Origin: Sphagnum compactum
Lineage: Eukaryota > Bryophyta > Sphagnopsida > Sphagnales
Assembly (NCBI GenBank): GCA_965153455.1
Contig: OZ234494.1
Span: forward strand, 26,341,354 to 26,405,353
Reading direction: 5' to 3'
Length of the DNA: 64,000 nucleotides
Part shown: positions 10,606 to 22,879 of the stretch, piece by piece
Layout: each line of letters begins with the position of its first letter
Numbering within the stretch: the first letter of the stretch is position 1
The notes under the pieces: model-generated
The model's database searches: none
What the model saw: the letters and a program-made list of their open reading frames with translations, nothing else
Told to the model about the DNA's origin: nothing
Program-made: the position numbers and the translations under genes

Positions 10606-13600
10606 CTACAAAGGAAAAAGGAAAAAATGTCAACAAAATTTATCAAATAAGTTTTTTAAATAATTTAATTAATACATAAAGTCAAAGAAATGCATGATTC
10701 ATGAAGTGTACAATCACAATATTTGACAAACTACATATAGTTAATCGGAAATGTGAAGTACAAAACATTCATCTATTAATTTTATAAAAAACAATCATAT
10801 TGCAACATCATTTAAATTTAATTTTTGATTCCATGCTCATTTGCAATTTTTTGGGGCTTGTTACTTCTCTCTCAAAATGTCAAGTGAGTCACAAAGAAAA
10901 ATCATTTACATGCAAAGTAAATATCAAAACATAATTCAACAATTGAATATCATCACATAATGTTATGATGGAATATATGCCAATAAATTTAAAGATTGAT
11001 GCTAAGAATTAAAATCTTCAAATGTTGGGGTTCCTCAATTAAAGCCATTTAATTTGGTTCATTTTCATTTCACAACGTTTTCCACAAATTCTGGGTCACT
11101 AAGGGCTACAATTCCTAAGCAATTGGGATTTCAGCACGAGAACAATGTCCAAGAGAAATTTTTAATAATTACGTTGTTGGATTTATACTACTTTGGAGTT
11201 ATAATCAACATTGAACATTATAATCCTTACAAATTCCATATATGAACATAGTCCATGCCAATTGACAAAATTTCATTGACCAATTCTACTTGTTATAACA
11301 AAGTGAGTCCCAAATGTAAGAGTTTGTTTTCATATCATTCATTTCATTTTTGTTGATCCAAATGATGCAATGAAAAGCAAGCAAAATTATTGGTATTCAA
11401 CAAGCAAGCTGATAAACTAATATCAAATTTCAACATGTAGCTTGGGAAAGGCCAAGAAAAAGACTTTTGCAAAACAAATTCAATGATAAAATCAAGAGGA
11501 CACACCATATCATTGCATAGTCCAAAGCTGGAAGGAGCATTTTCAGTTAGGATTGGGATCACATCTCCTTTTCTTTTTCTTGTCGACCTTGCTGAAACAT
11601 CAACACCTTTTCTCTTACGGTGAGAGAATGAATTTTTCATACCTCCCGCGACTCAAATTCCATTCATCAACTCCTCTACTAGGTGTTTTCTCTTCACTTT
11701 CTGCTTTCCTAAAACCTGCCTGCTAGAAGTCCTTTGCCCTCTCAAAAGCATACACATGTTATAAAGTGTCTCCATCACAACAGAGATTAGCAAAACCTAA
11801 TCTTTCCACTAGCTCTCAAGAAATATTGATGCCTTTCCTCTTCATGATCTCCCTGAAATACCCACATTCTTTTCTTACTCTTTTTTCATTCCTTTCCTCC
11901 CATCTCTTCATAAACTCTTATTCGCATAGATCTTCCTTCTTTGTTTTCTCCCTCCCTTGAACTTCCTATCTTCGTAAACTCTTCTTTTCACAAATCTTTC
12001 TTCTTTGTTTTCTCTTCCCCTAGAACTTTCTAGAAGGATTGTGCCACCACTGACGGCAGCGTACACGTTTTATCGAGTCCGTGCCCCCTCATTCATCTCT
12101 ATCTTGGAGACAGGTCTATTTCCTTCTCACAATTGAGGATAGAGTTTGCACTCTATCGTTGATACGTAAACATGTTTTATTGGCTGCATTATTGTCAGGA
12201 TTCATTATTGTCCAAGCTCCACTATTGTCAGGAATCTTGTATTACAACCACATGTTCCCTGTTTGCTGTAACAATTTAAAATCCCACATTTACATTAAAA
12301 TGAATTAGTGATTTTTTTCACATCCTTTTAGTTATCAACATGTATACATGAATTAAACCATTCACTTTTAATATGTTAAAAGTTCCATTACTCACAAGTT
12401 CCATCTTGCATTTATTAAGATATATTGAAACACATGTAACTCAATGCTTTGCAAATATATTTGAATGGTTTAATGAGTTTATTTGAGTTGAACCATCCAC
12501 TTTGGACTTTTTGAAACCATTATTTAAATGTTGCACATTTTACTTATTAGTATATATTGAAACACGCATAACAACTTAGTGCCTCACATTTATACTTGAA
12601 CATCTCTTGAATCATTCATTTTGAATTTGTTAAATTCATTACTCACAAGTTGCATTTTGAATTCACCAATTTTTTTTGAAATGACTATATAAAAACTAGG
12701 AAGGTTTCACATGTATATTTGAATGGGTTATTGATTAGGTAAAATGTTAATGCATGCAAAGTCTAGGATGTATGTAGGCCTCTAAATTATAAAATTTTCA
12801 ATTATTAAATTTTTGTACATTTATATATATTAAAATGTATGGTTTTCCCTAGTTTGTTTTAGGCATCATGGACCATTTCTTTTTTATGAATATTTCATGA
12901 TGCCACACCAAAAACCACTAGAAATAATCCTTAATTTTTTTCATTTTTTTAATCATGATGTATGAAAATTAATCCATATTAAAAAAAAATGTCATTATAA
13001 TTTTTAATATTGAAAAACGTTAATTTTCTAAATATATTATTATTATTATTATTATAAACATGAATAATCAATTTTTATTTTGTTACAAGTTTATGTTTAG
13101 ATATTTATAGGTGAATTTTAAGTTTTTATTTTTGAAAGTAAAATAAATGAATGAATTGGTGATAAAAATAATTACATCAAAAAATCCTTTTTTATTTATT
13201 TTTTTTTTCAAATTTGTGGCGTTCTTCAAGATCATTCATAAGAAGATTTAACCATGTTTTGGCTATAGACCATGTATATGGAGGTATAATTTTTTTTTAA
13301 ATTTAATTTTTTTTGAATTTAATTTAAAAAAAAATATTTTGGGTACAAGTCCTAGAACCCATTGTAAAATTATACGATTAAAAAAATTTTAATTCAAAAA
13401 ATATTTTGCTAATGTTGATTGCCATTTAAAAAAATTTATGTCTAAAAAATGATGGATATTCACTTTTTAAAAAATTCAATTATGTCACGTTGATATTTAT
13501 TTTAATGTTTTTTTAAAAATTGGATAAGGTGTACTATAGTGATTTCAAAGATTGAGCTTAAAAATTTTCAAATAAATTTGAAGTTGGAATTATTTATGTG

Positions 13601-14460
13601 TTTAAGGTTGGAATTATCATATATATATATATATTTAAAATGTTAATTAATAATAACATTTTTCTTTCAAATTTGTGATCTCAAATTTTTAGCAAATTTT
13701 TTACTGTTTACTTTTCCCTTTCAATTTGCAAAACAAATTCCATTTTCCCCCAACAAGCATTGCCAAATTAAGAAAATTTGAAACAAAAAAAAACATGTTG
13801 GTTTGGGGGGGGTGGGTAATCCAACCATTTAATGCCAAAATTTCACCAAATTATGTTACTTTTAATTTTTGCAAAGGATAATTCATCATAAATGTTTAAA
13901 AAATTCCTTTTGATTTTTTGTCAATGTTGAGTAATTAATCATTTGTATTAATGTTTGATTCATGTTGCTAAACAAATATTGTATTGAGAATTAAATGGTT
14001 AGATTGACTACTCAATTAAATATTTTTTTGTGGTTTATTTTTGCTAATTTAAAGGGACAACAACATCAACAAATGATTCTTTTGAAAGAAAAATAAAAAT
14101 AAAAATTGTCAAATTTAAAATATTCAATTTTTCACAATAAATTATACTTGGTAGCCATAATATTGAAGGCTTTAAACAAGTTTCTAACTGCACAACTTGT
14201 TTATAACCAAATGTGACTAAATTTTTTTATGGATGATTGCTATTTTAAAAACATTGCAAAAATAAACAAATAAAATTTGTACCTAATCATATTGGGAAAA
14301 ATAAAACTTGCAATTTTTCATAAATGGATGTATAATTTACATAATGAAAATAACATTGTTAAAAATTTAATGAATGCATTTTTAAATTCACATTGAATTC
14401 ATAGAAATTGTAGGTCAATTTAAACAAAAAAAGATTTGTAAATTTTTCCATGACATGTTA

Positions 14461-14491
<31 letters not shown>

Positions 14492-14671
14492 ATATTTATA
14501 AATTATAAAATTATAAATACATTATTGAATAAGCTTTAAAATCATGTTTTTATTTGTAGCATTTGAATAAATTTTGAAAAAAAAAACCTATGTTAAAGGT
14601 TGAATTTCCTAAATAATTCCATGCCAAACATAACAAATCAAAACTTGTTTTTCTTTGTTAATGAAGTTTTA
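10606..14671. other. AT-rich region upstream of the HNL pseudogene
   Basis: No recognised gene. A minus-strand frame at 11640-11344 begins with an ATG and is rich in KRK (SHRKRKGVDVSARSTRKRKG). It could be a lost first exon, but nothing ties it to the HNL gene. Simple repeats include (TA)n at 13618-13632 and 14468-14490 and a G-run near 13806. Confidence 0.5.
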
Positions 14672-14732
14672 GAATGGTTTGGTGGTTAAGACCTTAATGT
14701 GCTTCCATGAGGTCTTGGGTTCAAATCTTGAT
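14672..14732 (+). repeat. tRNA-like (SINE-type) fragment
   Basis: The stretch has an A-box-like word (tggtttggtggttaagac) and, about 30 bases later, a B-box-like word (gggttcaaatct). Its layout resembles the tRNA-derived head of a SINE. No cloverleaf with a paired acceptor stem was found, so a functional tRNA gene is unlikely. Confidence 0.4.
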
Positions 14733-15215
14733 AAATACATGCATCAATGTATTTTGTATAATGTAATACATAAACATGTACATCATGGTGAATACATCAA
14801 AATGTTTTTTAACAAATCTGAAAAATAAAATTAAAATAAACTTTTTTTCATGGCATGTAATTTCTATGAAAAAAAACCAATAATTCCATGATTGAAATAA
14901 ATAATAATAATAATAATAAACTGAAAAAAAACTGAATTTTCTTGAAAAAAAAGTTGAATGATGATGTGCCGTTTTATTCCACGTCATATTAACTTGGGAC
15001 CTCATATATCCATGTCATAATTTTAAAATTAAAAGTCAAATAGTGCAACATGTGATTATCCAAAACCTTAAAACATTATGTTTTCATTTTTTTCATTTTG
15101 TCATTCTTACAAATAATATGCTTGGTCCCACGCCCTTGTACTATAACAAATGTTGGACCCAATGACTCGGACAAAGCGTGGAAATTTTGGAAGTATACCA
15201 ACCACCCATACTATG

Positions 15216-15261
15216 CTTGGTCCCACACCCTTGTAATGTGTGAGTCCGGCATGGGACCAAG
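15216..15261. repeat. Short inverted repeat with CTTGGTCCCA arms
   Basis: CTTGGTCCCA at 15216-15225 is matched by TGGGACCAAG at 15252-15261. A second direct copy of the left arm with its neighbours (cttggtcccacgcccttgta) lies at about 15121. No gene is associated. Confidence 0.6.
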
Positions 15262-15299
15262 GGGTTGAAATGTTGAATTCACCTCTCCTATTCATTAGA

Positions 15300-16220
15300 T
15301 GGAGGTGCCTCGCTAGTTCAATTTTCTTTTTTTGAAAAATACTGGTGTCTAACTTTTGATCTTGACTGAGTTAACAATGAATTGATGAACCGTGGGATGC
15401 CGTCAAATCTGAAGGAGCTTTTGGTACCTGACTGGGTCACTGGCTCAATAAATTTTCAATGCGGACTGCGTGTGCAATGGACTGGGTCGCAGTTGATTCC
15501 CGGTAACTTTGTACAGCTGAAAGTGACTTGAGTGCTGTGGCCACCAAAGCCTGCTTTTTCAGCACATCCACACATTTTTGTTGTGTAAACATGTGAGGCC
15601 CTGGAAGCACTTCATTATTTCATTGGCCCCAGCATGTCAGTCGTGTTTATATCCGTGTGGGGGCACATTATATATAGTAAAGGAAGACAGAAGCTTCCCC
15701 TTAGTCTGTCCCGTCATCCAACCGGACGGACATTTCCTCCATCCGTCCGATCCGTCCATTCATCCATGGATGGCATGCCCTGGCATCCAGGAAGAAAACC
15801 CTGGCAGAAATAAATAACACCCCCCCCCCTCTGCGCATGTGTCACTGTCTAGGAAAGGCATGCTCGGCCCGGGGGGGGCACCCCCAAGATTTACTGTACA
15901 GAGGACGAGGTCTTTTTCTTTTCATTTTCGTTCTCTGTTTTCGGTCTTTTTTTGTTTATAATAATAATAATAAAATAAAATAATGAAAATTATCTATATA
16001 TATATATAGTTTTAATTTTTTAATTTATTAGCCCAAATTTCAGGAATGTCCCCACTCCTGAGAGCCTTACCTCACAAGCAACTAAGCTTGGAACTACCTC
16101 CCCAGGAACTTACAGAAGTAAGGTCCTATACAGTCAGGTGAAGACCCTACATAAGGTACTACACAGGCCAGTAAAGACCTTATGAAATCCTGGTAGGTAC
16201 CCCCTTAGTGACACGTAAAT
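15300..16220. other. Non-coding stretch before the Helitron end
   Basis: It contains C- and G-runs, a CCGTCC-type motif cluster near 15717-15770 and (ATA)n near 15960. No coding domain was recognised. Part of it may belong to the Helitron, whose 5' end I could not locate. Confidence 0.4.
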
Positions 16221-16225
16221 TAAAA

Positions 16226-16455
16226 CTCTGACAATATTAATTATTTTTAGGGCTGTGAGAAAAAAATTTAGGGTTGTGAATTTTTTTTAATACTCTCCCA
16301 ATATTAATTATTTTTTTAGGGCTGTGAGAATTTTTTAAAAAAATACTCTCACAATATTAGTTTTTTTCCGGGCTGCAAGGAAATTTTATTACCCTCACAA
16401 TATTAATTAGTTTTAGGGCTGTGAGAAAAGTTTAATACTCTCACAATATTAATTA
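16226..16455 (+). repeat. Irregular tandem repeat with CTCACAATATT / GGCTGTGAG
   Basis: Five copies of ctctcacaatattaatta start at 16226, 16293, 16346, 16393 and 16438, and four are followed by ggctgtgag or a close variant. Each unit can fold, since CTCACA pairs with TGTGAG. Spacing falls from 67 to 45 bases. Confidence 0.75.
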
Positions 16456-16667
16456 TTATAAATTATACTATGGGAAGATTTTAATTGTCTAGACCATGTG
16501 CGAGAAGCAACCTTTTGTGGGAAAAATAAAATAAAATAATATTGAATAAAATAACATTGCAGAGGTGTGGGAAATTTTCCAGTGGGGAACAATTCCCATG
16601 CATTACATATATTTCTAAGTTTTCATTCATTATTTTTTAATTTTTTTCTTGTGGGGGAAAAAATAAG

Positions 16668-16913
16668 TTGTGGGATCATAAATTTATCTATTTATTTCCT
16701 GTTCGAATGGCATTTGCGATGACAATCAACAAGAGTCAAGGTCAGACACTGAACAATGTTGAGATATATTTGCCATCTTCGATCTTTTACCATGGTCAGC
16801 TGTATGTTGCTATCCCACAGGTCACAAATAATGCAAACATCAAGATTTTCAGTGGCCAGGGTTTCGATGAATACATACGGAATGTGATATATAGAGAGCT
16901 TTTGGAAATGTAG
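16668..16913 (+). pseudogene. PIF1-like Helitron helicase, C-terminal fragment
   Basis: About 80 residues end in a natural stop. The motif AMTINKSQGQT corresponds to a conserved helicase motif near the C-terminus, and GQLYVAI corresponds to the usual GQLYVALSR, with SR changed. The open frame begins at an arbitrary codon, and no further helicase motifs are readable upstream. In an intact Helitron this domain unwinds DNA during rolling-circle transposition. Confidence 0.8.
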
Positions 16914-16958
16914 TTTGCAGTTATAATTTTGTAATATGTACCGTCAAATACACACACA

Positions 16959-16989
16959 CCTGTGCATTAGGCACGGGGTTCAAACTAGT
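16959..16989 (+). repeat. Helitron 3' terminal hairpin and CTAGT end
   Basis: Seven-base stem (one G:T pair), five-base loop, seven spacer bases, then CTAGT followed by T. This is the standard 3' end of Helitrons and fixes the element boundary at 16989/16990. Confidence 0.85.
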
Positions 16990-17390
16990 TTGATCTAAAA
17001 AAAGAACTGCCCGGTTTTTCAAACATTTCAGATCCAGAGAACCGGTGGTTATTTGACTAATTAAAAAATTGTGCTTGTATATCGGAAAAAAATTATTTTT
17101 ATTTTATTTTTATAAAAACAAAAATTATTTTATTTTATTTTTCTGAGAACCGTGATTATCAGCATTAAGAACCGCCGTGATACTCAATAGGGGTTTGATG
17201 CAGTTTCTAATACCCGCCCAACAATGGTCTACATCCCTAGTGAGTCATAAGGTCTAGTCTCAGGACTGCTTTTTCTCTACCCAAACGTCATCAGTATACT
17301 TCCCTCCAAATTGGTATGGGGGCCAGCCTTCTAGATTCGCCTACAACCAAACTTGAAATAAGTAGGAATACAGTTCTAAAGCGGGTAGCA
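16990..17390. other. Non-coding flank after the Helitron
   Basis: AT-rich near the Helitron end, then mixed. No gene is seen. Confidence 0.5.
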
Positions 17391-17510
17391 TCTACCCTCA
17401 TAATAGGTAGGGTGTTCTTAGGAAGGGCTATTAGTTCGGGCCAAAAATAGTGGCAGCCAATTTTGGGAATAGAAATTCCTTGCAACCAATGAGAAGGCAC
17501 GTCTTAGAGT
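17391..17510 (-). repeat. Dispersed repeat, copy 1 (related to 48480-48600)
   Basis: The reverse strand carries cttctcattggttgca, then aaaattggctgccactat, then a ttttggcc word and agcccttcc. The same series of words appears on the plus strand at about 48484-48585. The two copies are in inverted orientation 31 kb apart. No coding capacity is evident. It is probably part of an unnamed transposon. Confidence 0.7.
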
Positions 17511-18204
17511 GAAGGGGCCTCCCTTTTTTAAATTGTGGGTGGAAGGTAGGCAGGGTTTTTTTTTTCAAGTTGTGTTTGGTGTGGAGAGTGGACTGTTCAC
17601 TTTCCACTTGGACAGTGGACAGTCGACTTTGCATGCTAGCCTTTTTTTTCTTTTTCTTTTTTGGGAGGGGGGGTTGTCCAAGCACCTCACTTTTATCCCA
17701 TATGCTTTGGCAAATGTTGTCCTCTGTACTTCAAATTAGAACCTTCTATGTTGGGCGCCTCCACAGTTTCATGTTTTGGGGTGTTGGGCCAATCTCTTTG
17801 AAAAGAAATGCTTGGGTGGCCGCAGTTAAGTACTGGTGATCAATTTTTTTTAAATGGCAACAGCAGTCAGAATACGTATAGCTTTTAGGCTACATACTTA
17901 ACTTTTCTTCTGCCACGAATTGGCAATGCATGCAAAAGTCATGTGGATGTACATGGCCACAGTGACAAAATTCACCATGAACATATAAAAATACAAGAAA
18001 ATTTTCCAAGGAAGTCTCTGGCCACAGAGGCAGCTCACAGCTTAAGATTGCATTTACAAAATTTACTCCCATTACTCCTTGCAATAAATATTGAGCAATT
18101 GCCTCCTGTACCTACCCTTGCTGTGGGCAGGTTCAAAATGAATTTTCAAAATTTAAACACTTGACGAAAAAGTATGCAATGTACACATTGAGCTGTGTAT
18201 TTCT

Positions 18205-18266
18205 AATAGTAACCCAATGGTTGGGACAATAATTTTTTTTTACAAGTTGAGAGTTTGATCCTCAAC
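18205..18266 (+). repeat. tRNA-like (SINE-type) fragment 2
   Basis: An A-box-like word (aacccaatggttgggac) and a B-box-like word (gagtttgatcc) lie about 30 bases apart, separated by a T-run. It resembles a degraded tRNA-derived SINE head. No folded tRNA is possible across the T-run. Confidence 0.4.
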
Positions 18267-18269
18267 AAT

Positions 18270-20627
18270 ATCAGCAAATATCCATAAAAATTCTCCTTTT
18301 TTGGCCAGACCTCTTGAGAATTATTTTGAGCTGAACATCAGTTGTAGGTACGGTATAGAGGTTGGTGATAAAATTAAGTGAATGTAGTCTATGTACAACA
18401 TGGAAGGTTGTTGCTTCAATGGCCTGAGATAGTGCAAATTCTGGGGCATCAATGGTAAGGATCAAAGAAATAACGGGCACTGGGCTAGAGAGAAAGGGAT
18501 CCTACATGCTAGCAAAAAGAATTATATTAGACAAGACATTTGATTATGTATAACCTACCCTTGAACCCTTTTTGATAATCAGCCATTTTCTCCGCTAATG
18601 GGCACACATGGTATTTACCTCAGTACTAGTGTATAGATGCTAGTGTGAACTCATTAGATTTGCCCGCATAATTTGTTAGTCAAATACTGTTGCAGGTTCA
18701 TATACAAAATCTCAACACAATTTATTTTTTACCTTGCAGAATAATTTGTAAATTCTACAGCTCTGAGCTTCCTCTCCCAGCCTGTCAAACAAAGAAAAAG
18801 AAGTGGAGGTAAGGGAGGGGTGGTGTGAAGAAAAAACACATGAACCCAAAAAAAAAGGGGGTAAAAATTCAACTTGCTCTCTTCCTGCCTTCACTACACA
18901 ACACAAAAGTTGGTTTAAGTCTGAATGAGTGGGCATGATGGGTTGACTGACCGGGGTTGCTGCACCCTCCCTGATCCCCCCCCCAATGATGTATTTAAAC
19001 CGTGGTTCACCATGCTTGATATTTCTTTACCATTATCTCCACAACCATTATTGATAATATTATGATTATTTAATGTGCATACTGATTATATTGAAAAATC
19101 CAGTGTGTTTATTAGGAATTTCTGTTTGTAGTCTAAGTGGCTGTCATCCGTAGGAAGATGTATAAAAAGTCAGGATCATACTTAGAGAAAGATTTAGCAC
19201 AACCCTCGCTATAGACCAAACATCAATGAATCTTTAATCATCCTTTGATGTGTTTGGCTATAGACTAAAAACCAGTATGGAAATTTGGCGAATTTTATTA
19301 TTTATTTTCTCACTTTTGGCAATTGAAAACCTTTGAAATCACTTCATTTTTAAATTTTGAAATTTGCTTTTCAGCAAAATCTTGCCATTTAAAATAAGGC
19401 TGGTCCCCTTCTGAATGGACCCAGGTCAAGTAGGTAATAGGTGATGACGAGTTGGGTTAACAACTGAGGAGCAGGTTGCTCTGGAGCTGAGGGGTGTGCC
19501 TACTTTGGGCAGGGTGCCAGATCTGAGTTGTGCTTATTTTGGAAATGCCTTGCTCTTCAAGTGTTTACCAATGTAAAGCACCACAGAAAAAGATCATTTT
19601 TTCTCACGAAAGCTGATGGGTATAAAAATGAAGGAAAATGAAATGCCCAATGGAGCGAGCATTCTGCTTTCCAAAACACCCTACCCTGGCAGAGGAAAAG
19701 TTCTGCTTGGCAAACTGCCCTCCAGATACAGTTGAAATTTTCTGGGGTTTTCCGAGGTAAGTAGATGCATGCAAATGGGAGCTTCCTCGCCATGCCCATG
19801 AACATCATATCCTTCCAAGTATGGCATTCCAAGAGACCACGTTTCCAGGTGGCATCTTTGTAATAGTCTCCAGGCAACCTCGATGCTCACATTAAGCATA
19901 CATGTCAACCAAGCTATTCCCCCAAAGCAATCAGACTTGCAACTACTTTCAGCGATCTGCTCATTAGCACACCTGGCCTCTTCACCTGGCCTCAACTGCA
20001 CTGGCACATGCATTCAGCACCACAGCAAATGTAACAAGGTCTGCCAGGAGCACACCTTCTATTGCAGTCAGAGCCTTAGAGTTACCATTTGTACCCATGG
20101 GATCCATTTGCATATATGACAACAATCATCAAACAGCAACCATTGATGACAATACCTTACACAACTAGACACTTCTACTCCTGTGACTGTGAACATAACA
20201 AGAGATGCTACTCCTGTGAATGGTGAACATAACAAGAGATGCTTCAATCAGAAATAGCTGGAGAAAAGAGATGTGGATTGCATGATGACGCCAAAGCATC
20301 AAGTCCAAACTCCCAGAGATTACAAGAGAAACAAGGAAAATAACAAAATGGAAACCTTACTTGCTTTTTGTAAAGCATAGAAACAAGTGACCATGGCAAC
20401 AAAGACATCCATCTGTTGGGGGGGTTGTAGAGCCGGCCAACTGCCAATATAATGCTACAGGTGAGGGGCCTTCCATACACACTCTGCAGTTTTTTCAACA
20501 AGAAACGCATATCACCAACTGTGATGCATGCTACTTCATGACAAACAATGCAGCTCTTCCTGGCAAAATTCAGTGCCCCAGCCCCTTGTGTTTTAAGCCT
20601 GAAGGATCTGTAGAGAGAGTGTCAGGG
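18270..20627. other. Moderate-GC region without recognised gene
   Basis: Base composition is less AT-rich than the flanks, and short frames occur on both strands (for example minus 20013-19557), but no domain or splice-consistent gene was recognised. It could be intron or UTR sequence of a gene not visible to motif reading. Confidence 0.4.
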
Positions 20628-20630
20628 TAA

Positions 20631-20719
20631 GAGCATCTCCACCAGTGCTCAGTATGTGACTCCAAACAGTAAAATTTATTGCAAAAAAGTCAAAATCTGC
20701 CGGTTTAGCTCAGGAAATT
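20631..20719 (+). mobile_element. Truncated MITE, 5' end only
   Basis: GAGCATCTCC directly after TAA begins a stretch that matches the left end of the complete MITE at 40657, including tgccggtttagctcaggaaa. The similarity stops near 20719, and no right end was found. This is a truncated copy of the same family. Confidence 0.75.
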
Positions 20720-22800
20720 GGTGACATGCCACAACCTGAGGAAATGGTGTCACCTTGTAGAGCATCGCTTGTTTAAGCTGTATAACATTGGAACTTTGCA
20801 AGACAATGTCTGCTGCTTATGTATACTTTTGGCCAATCTGCATGCTTCCAAACTGAGGTGTTTTGAGATTCTTGCACCCCAAACATCCTGATAAAATACT
20901 GTACTCTAATGTCTTATTGTCTTTGCAATCTTGAAATGTAAGCTTGGCAAAAAGGATTGGGACAAGGCCATGCTGGACAAGGCGACACAGAAATGGTCAA
21001 AATTTTGAATCCTGCTAATTCTCTTGGGCTCAGCTGTAGAACTTCTGAAGGGGACAATTGCTCTGTTTGGCCTCCTGGTTCAGTCTGCTCATATATATGT
21101 TAAGGGCATACCATCAGCAATAATCTTTAGACCTTGCTTTAGAGAAAGACCCCTAAGATAGAAGAGCAACTGCATAAACTACGAGACCTGACATGTATAT
21201 TCCAAAGGTTTGAGACATGCTGCAGCTACTAATCTGGGGTGGTTGTAACAGCTTTCAGCAGCTAATTGTTGCTGGTTAAGCAACAGGAACAGCTTCAATT
21301 GGTTGAATCATCAGCCTGGCTAAGCAAGAAAAACTGATGCTCACTGGGACCAGAAGGAAGTTGAGCTGACCTCATGGTCACCTCAACTACTTGGTCAAAA
21401 ACACCTTTGCCACCTTACTGGGCTTTCTCCATCCCCAAGTGCACATGGTGCCAGGTTCGTAACAAGAACGAACGAATCATCACCTTTCACCTGATCATGC
21501 AAATGTAAAAGCATCAGGGTGGTATGCAACATAATCGTGCATTTGTCAAGGAATCCCAATTTGATGGCAGTATCATTCACCACACAAGCTACGACCACTA
21601 CTAAATTCATCACAGTACCACTCCTACAATGCTCCTCTAGTCTGAAGCATTTGTGAGCCATAGTTCTGCCTATCCTTCCTATCACCTTTCCAAATCAGTC
21701 CTGAAAAAATGGAATACAATAATGTACACACCAGCTTTTCATTATCTAACCATCAGTGCCTTCCATCCATAGCCAGCACAGTCATGATAGTAGAGTCAGT
21801 GTGAAGGTCAGTCCCCAGGGTCTCTCTGTCCCAGTGAACACCTGTGGGGCATGCAAACTGGTCCATTTTGGGTGCCTCCTGGCTTTTGGTCTCAGCAGTG
21901 TCTCATCTGATTTGTTGACCTGGCTCTTCCTCACCATCTTCCAATCTTCTGACAACTGCAGCTATTCACTGCTGGGTTAGCAATAGTACCAGATAATGAA
22001 GAAAAATGGCTACTTACACAGGAATGCACACATTTTGATGTTTTCCACAAGTTCAGGGGAGAAAACATATGCTCAACTCTTTCAACACAACTTCCAACTT
22101 AGAAGACAAGGAGATGGCTGCAGTTGAATCACTGGTAAGAAGCTGATCAAAGGTCTCTGGCAATGCACTGCACAAATTGGATGCAAATACAGCCATCCTT
22201 CATTGTGGACTCTTTATCTGCTGCTGAGTGTCACCATCTATTAACTACAGCAATGTGTGAGCTACCTGAGACCAGAGTGGGACACAAGTTCATCTCCCAA
22301 GCAGAGAACCTCATGTCTAGAACCATGCTTGCAGGTCCCCATCCCATATAAAACAAACTATCCATATAAGTAACAAGTACCTGCAGAAAGAATAGCAGTC
22401 ACTCCCTCCTCAAATAGCTTAGACAAGCCAAGCAGAAGCTCCTTAGTTGAGCACCAATTGCCCTGCCCTAAGGGGTTTCATATTACATGACGGTTTTACA
22501 GCCAGATCACTAGTTCAGATACCAGTGTCCTACATTATAGCTGCATCCTTTGGATGTGAGATTCACTTCTGAGTCAGAATAGACTAGAGGTGCAGGGAGA
22601 GAAAGGAGAATACCTCACATACTTGCACTTCAATCTGGTTGCACCAGAGGATGCTCCAGATGGTTTTCCATGGACAGAAACATGTTTAGCATGCCAGGTG
22701 AGCTAATTCTCAGCTCAATTGTCAATGGTATAATCCCATCCAGTGATGTGATTCTTGAGCACACTTGCAGAATCACGCAGCATATGCAGCATACCCCTTA
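20720..22800. other. Moderate-GC region without recognised gene
   Basis: Short frames only, for example 21395-21685 minus. No motif supports a gene. Composition resembles that of 30900-32500 downstream of the acetyltransferase gene. Confidence 0.4.
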
Positions 22801-22879
22801 TGGCTAAAGTCATTGTTTCAAAAACTTGTGTTTGGTTTTTTTATCCAATTTCCAACCAATAATACTAATTTTATGTTCA

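Larger units (their letters stand above)
16668..16989 (+). mobile_element. Helitron 3' end with helicase C-terminal fragment
   Basis: Residues FPVRMAFAMTINKSQGQTL, then YLPSSIFYHGQLYVAI and NVIYRELLEM, match the C-terminal part of the PIF1-like helicase of plant Helitrons, including the INKSQGQT motif. The stop is at 16911-16913. Downstream a hairpin CCTGTGC-attag-GCACGGG lies at 16959-16977. CTAGT follows at 16985-16989, fitting the CTRRT end rule, and the next base is T, as expected for insertion at an AT site. The Rep domain and most of the helicase are missing, so this is a 5'-truncated or strongly decayed copy. The element ends just before 16990. Confidence 0.85.

Noticed and set aside
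11344-11640. First exon of the HNL gene with a nuclear localisation signal
   Set aside because: It has an ATG and KRK clusters, but no donor/acceptor pair could be tied to the exon at 10605. It is kept only as a possibility.
14672-14732. Functional tRNA gene
   Set aside because: A- and B-box words are present, but no acceptor stem can be paired.
19557-20013. Minus-strand protein gene
   Set aside because: Two overlapping frames of about 110 codons with no recognised domain and no consistent splice sites.
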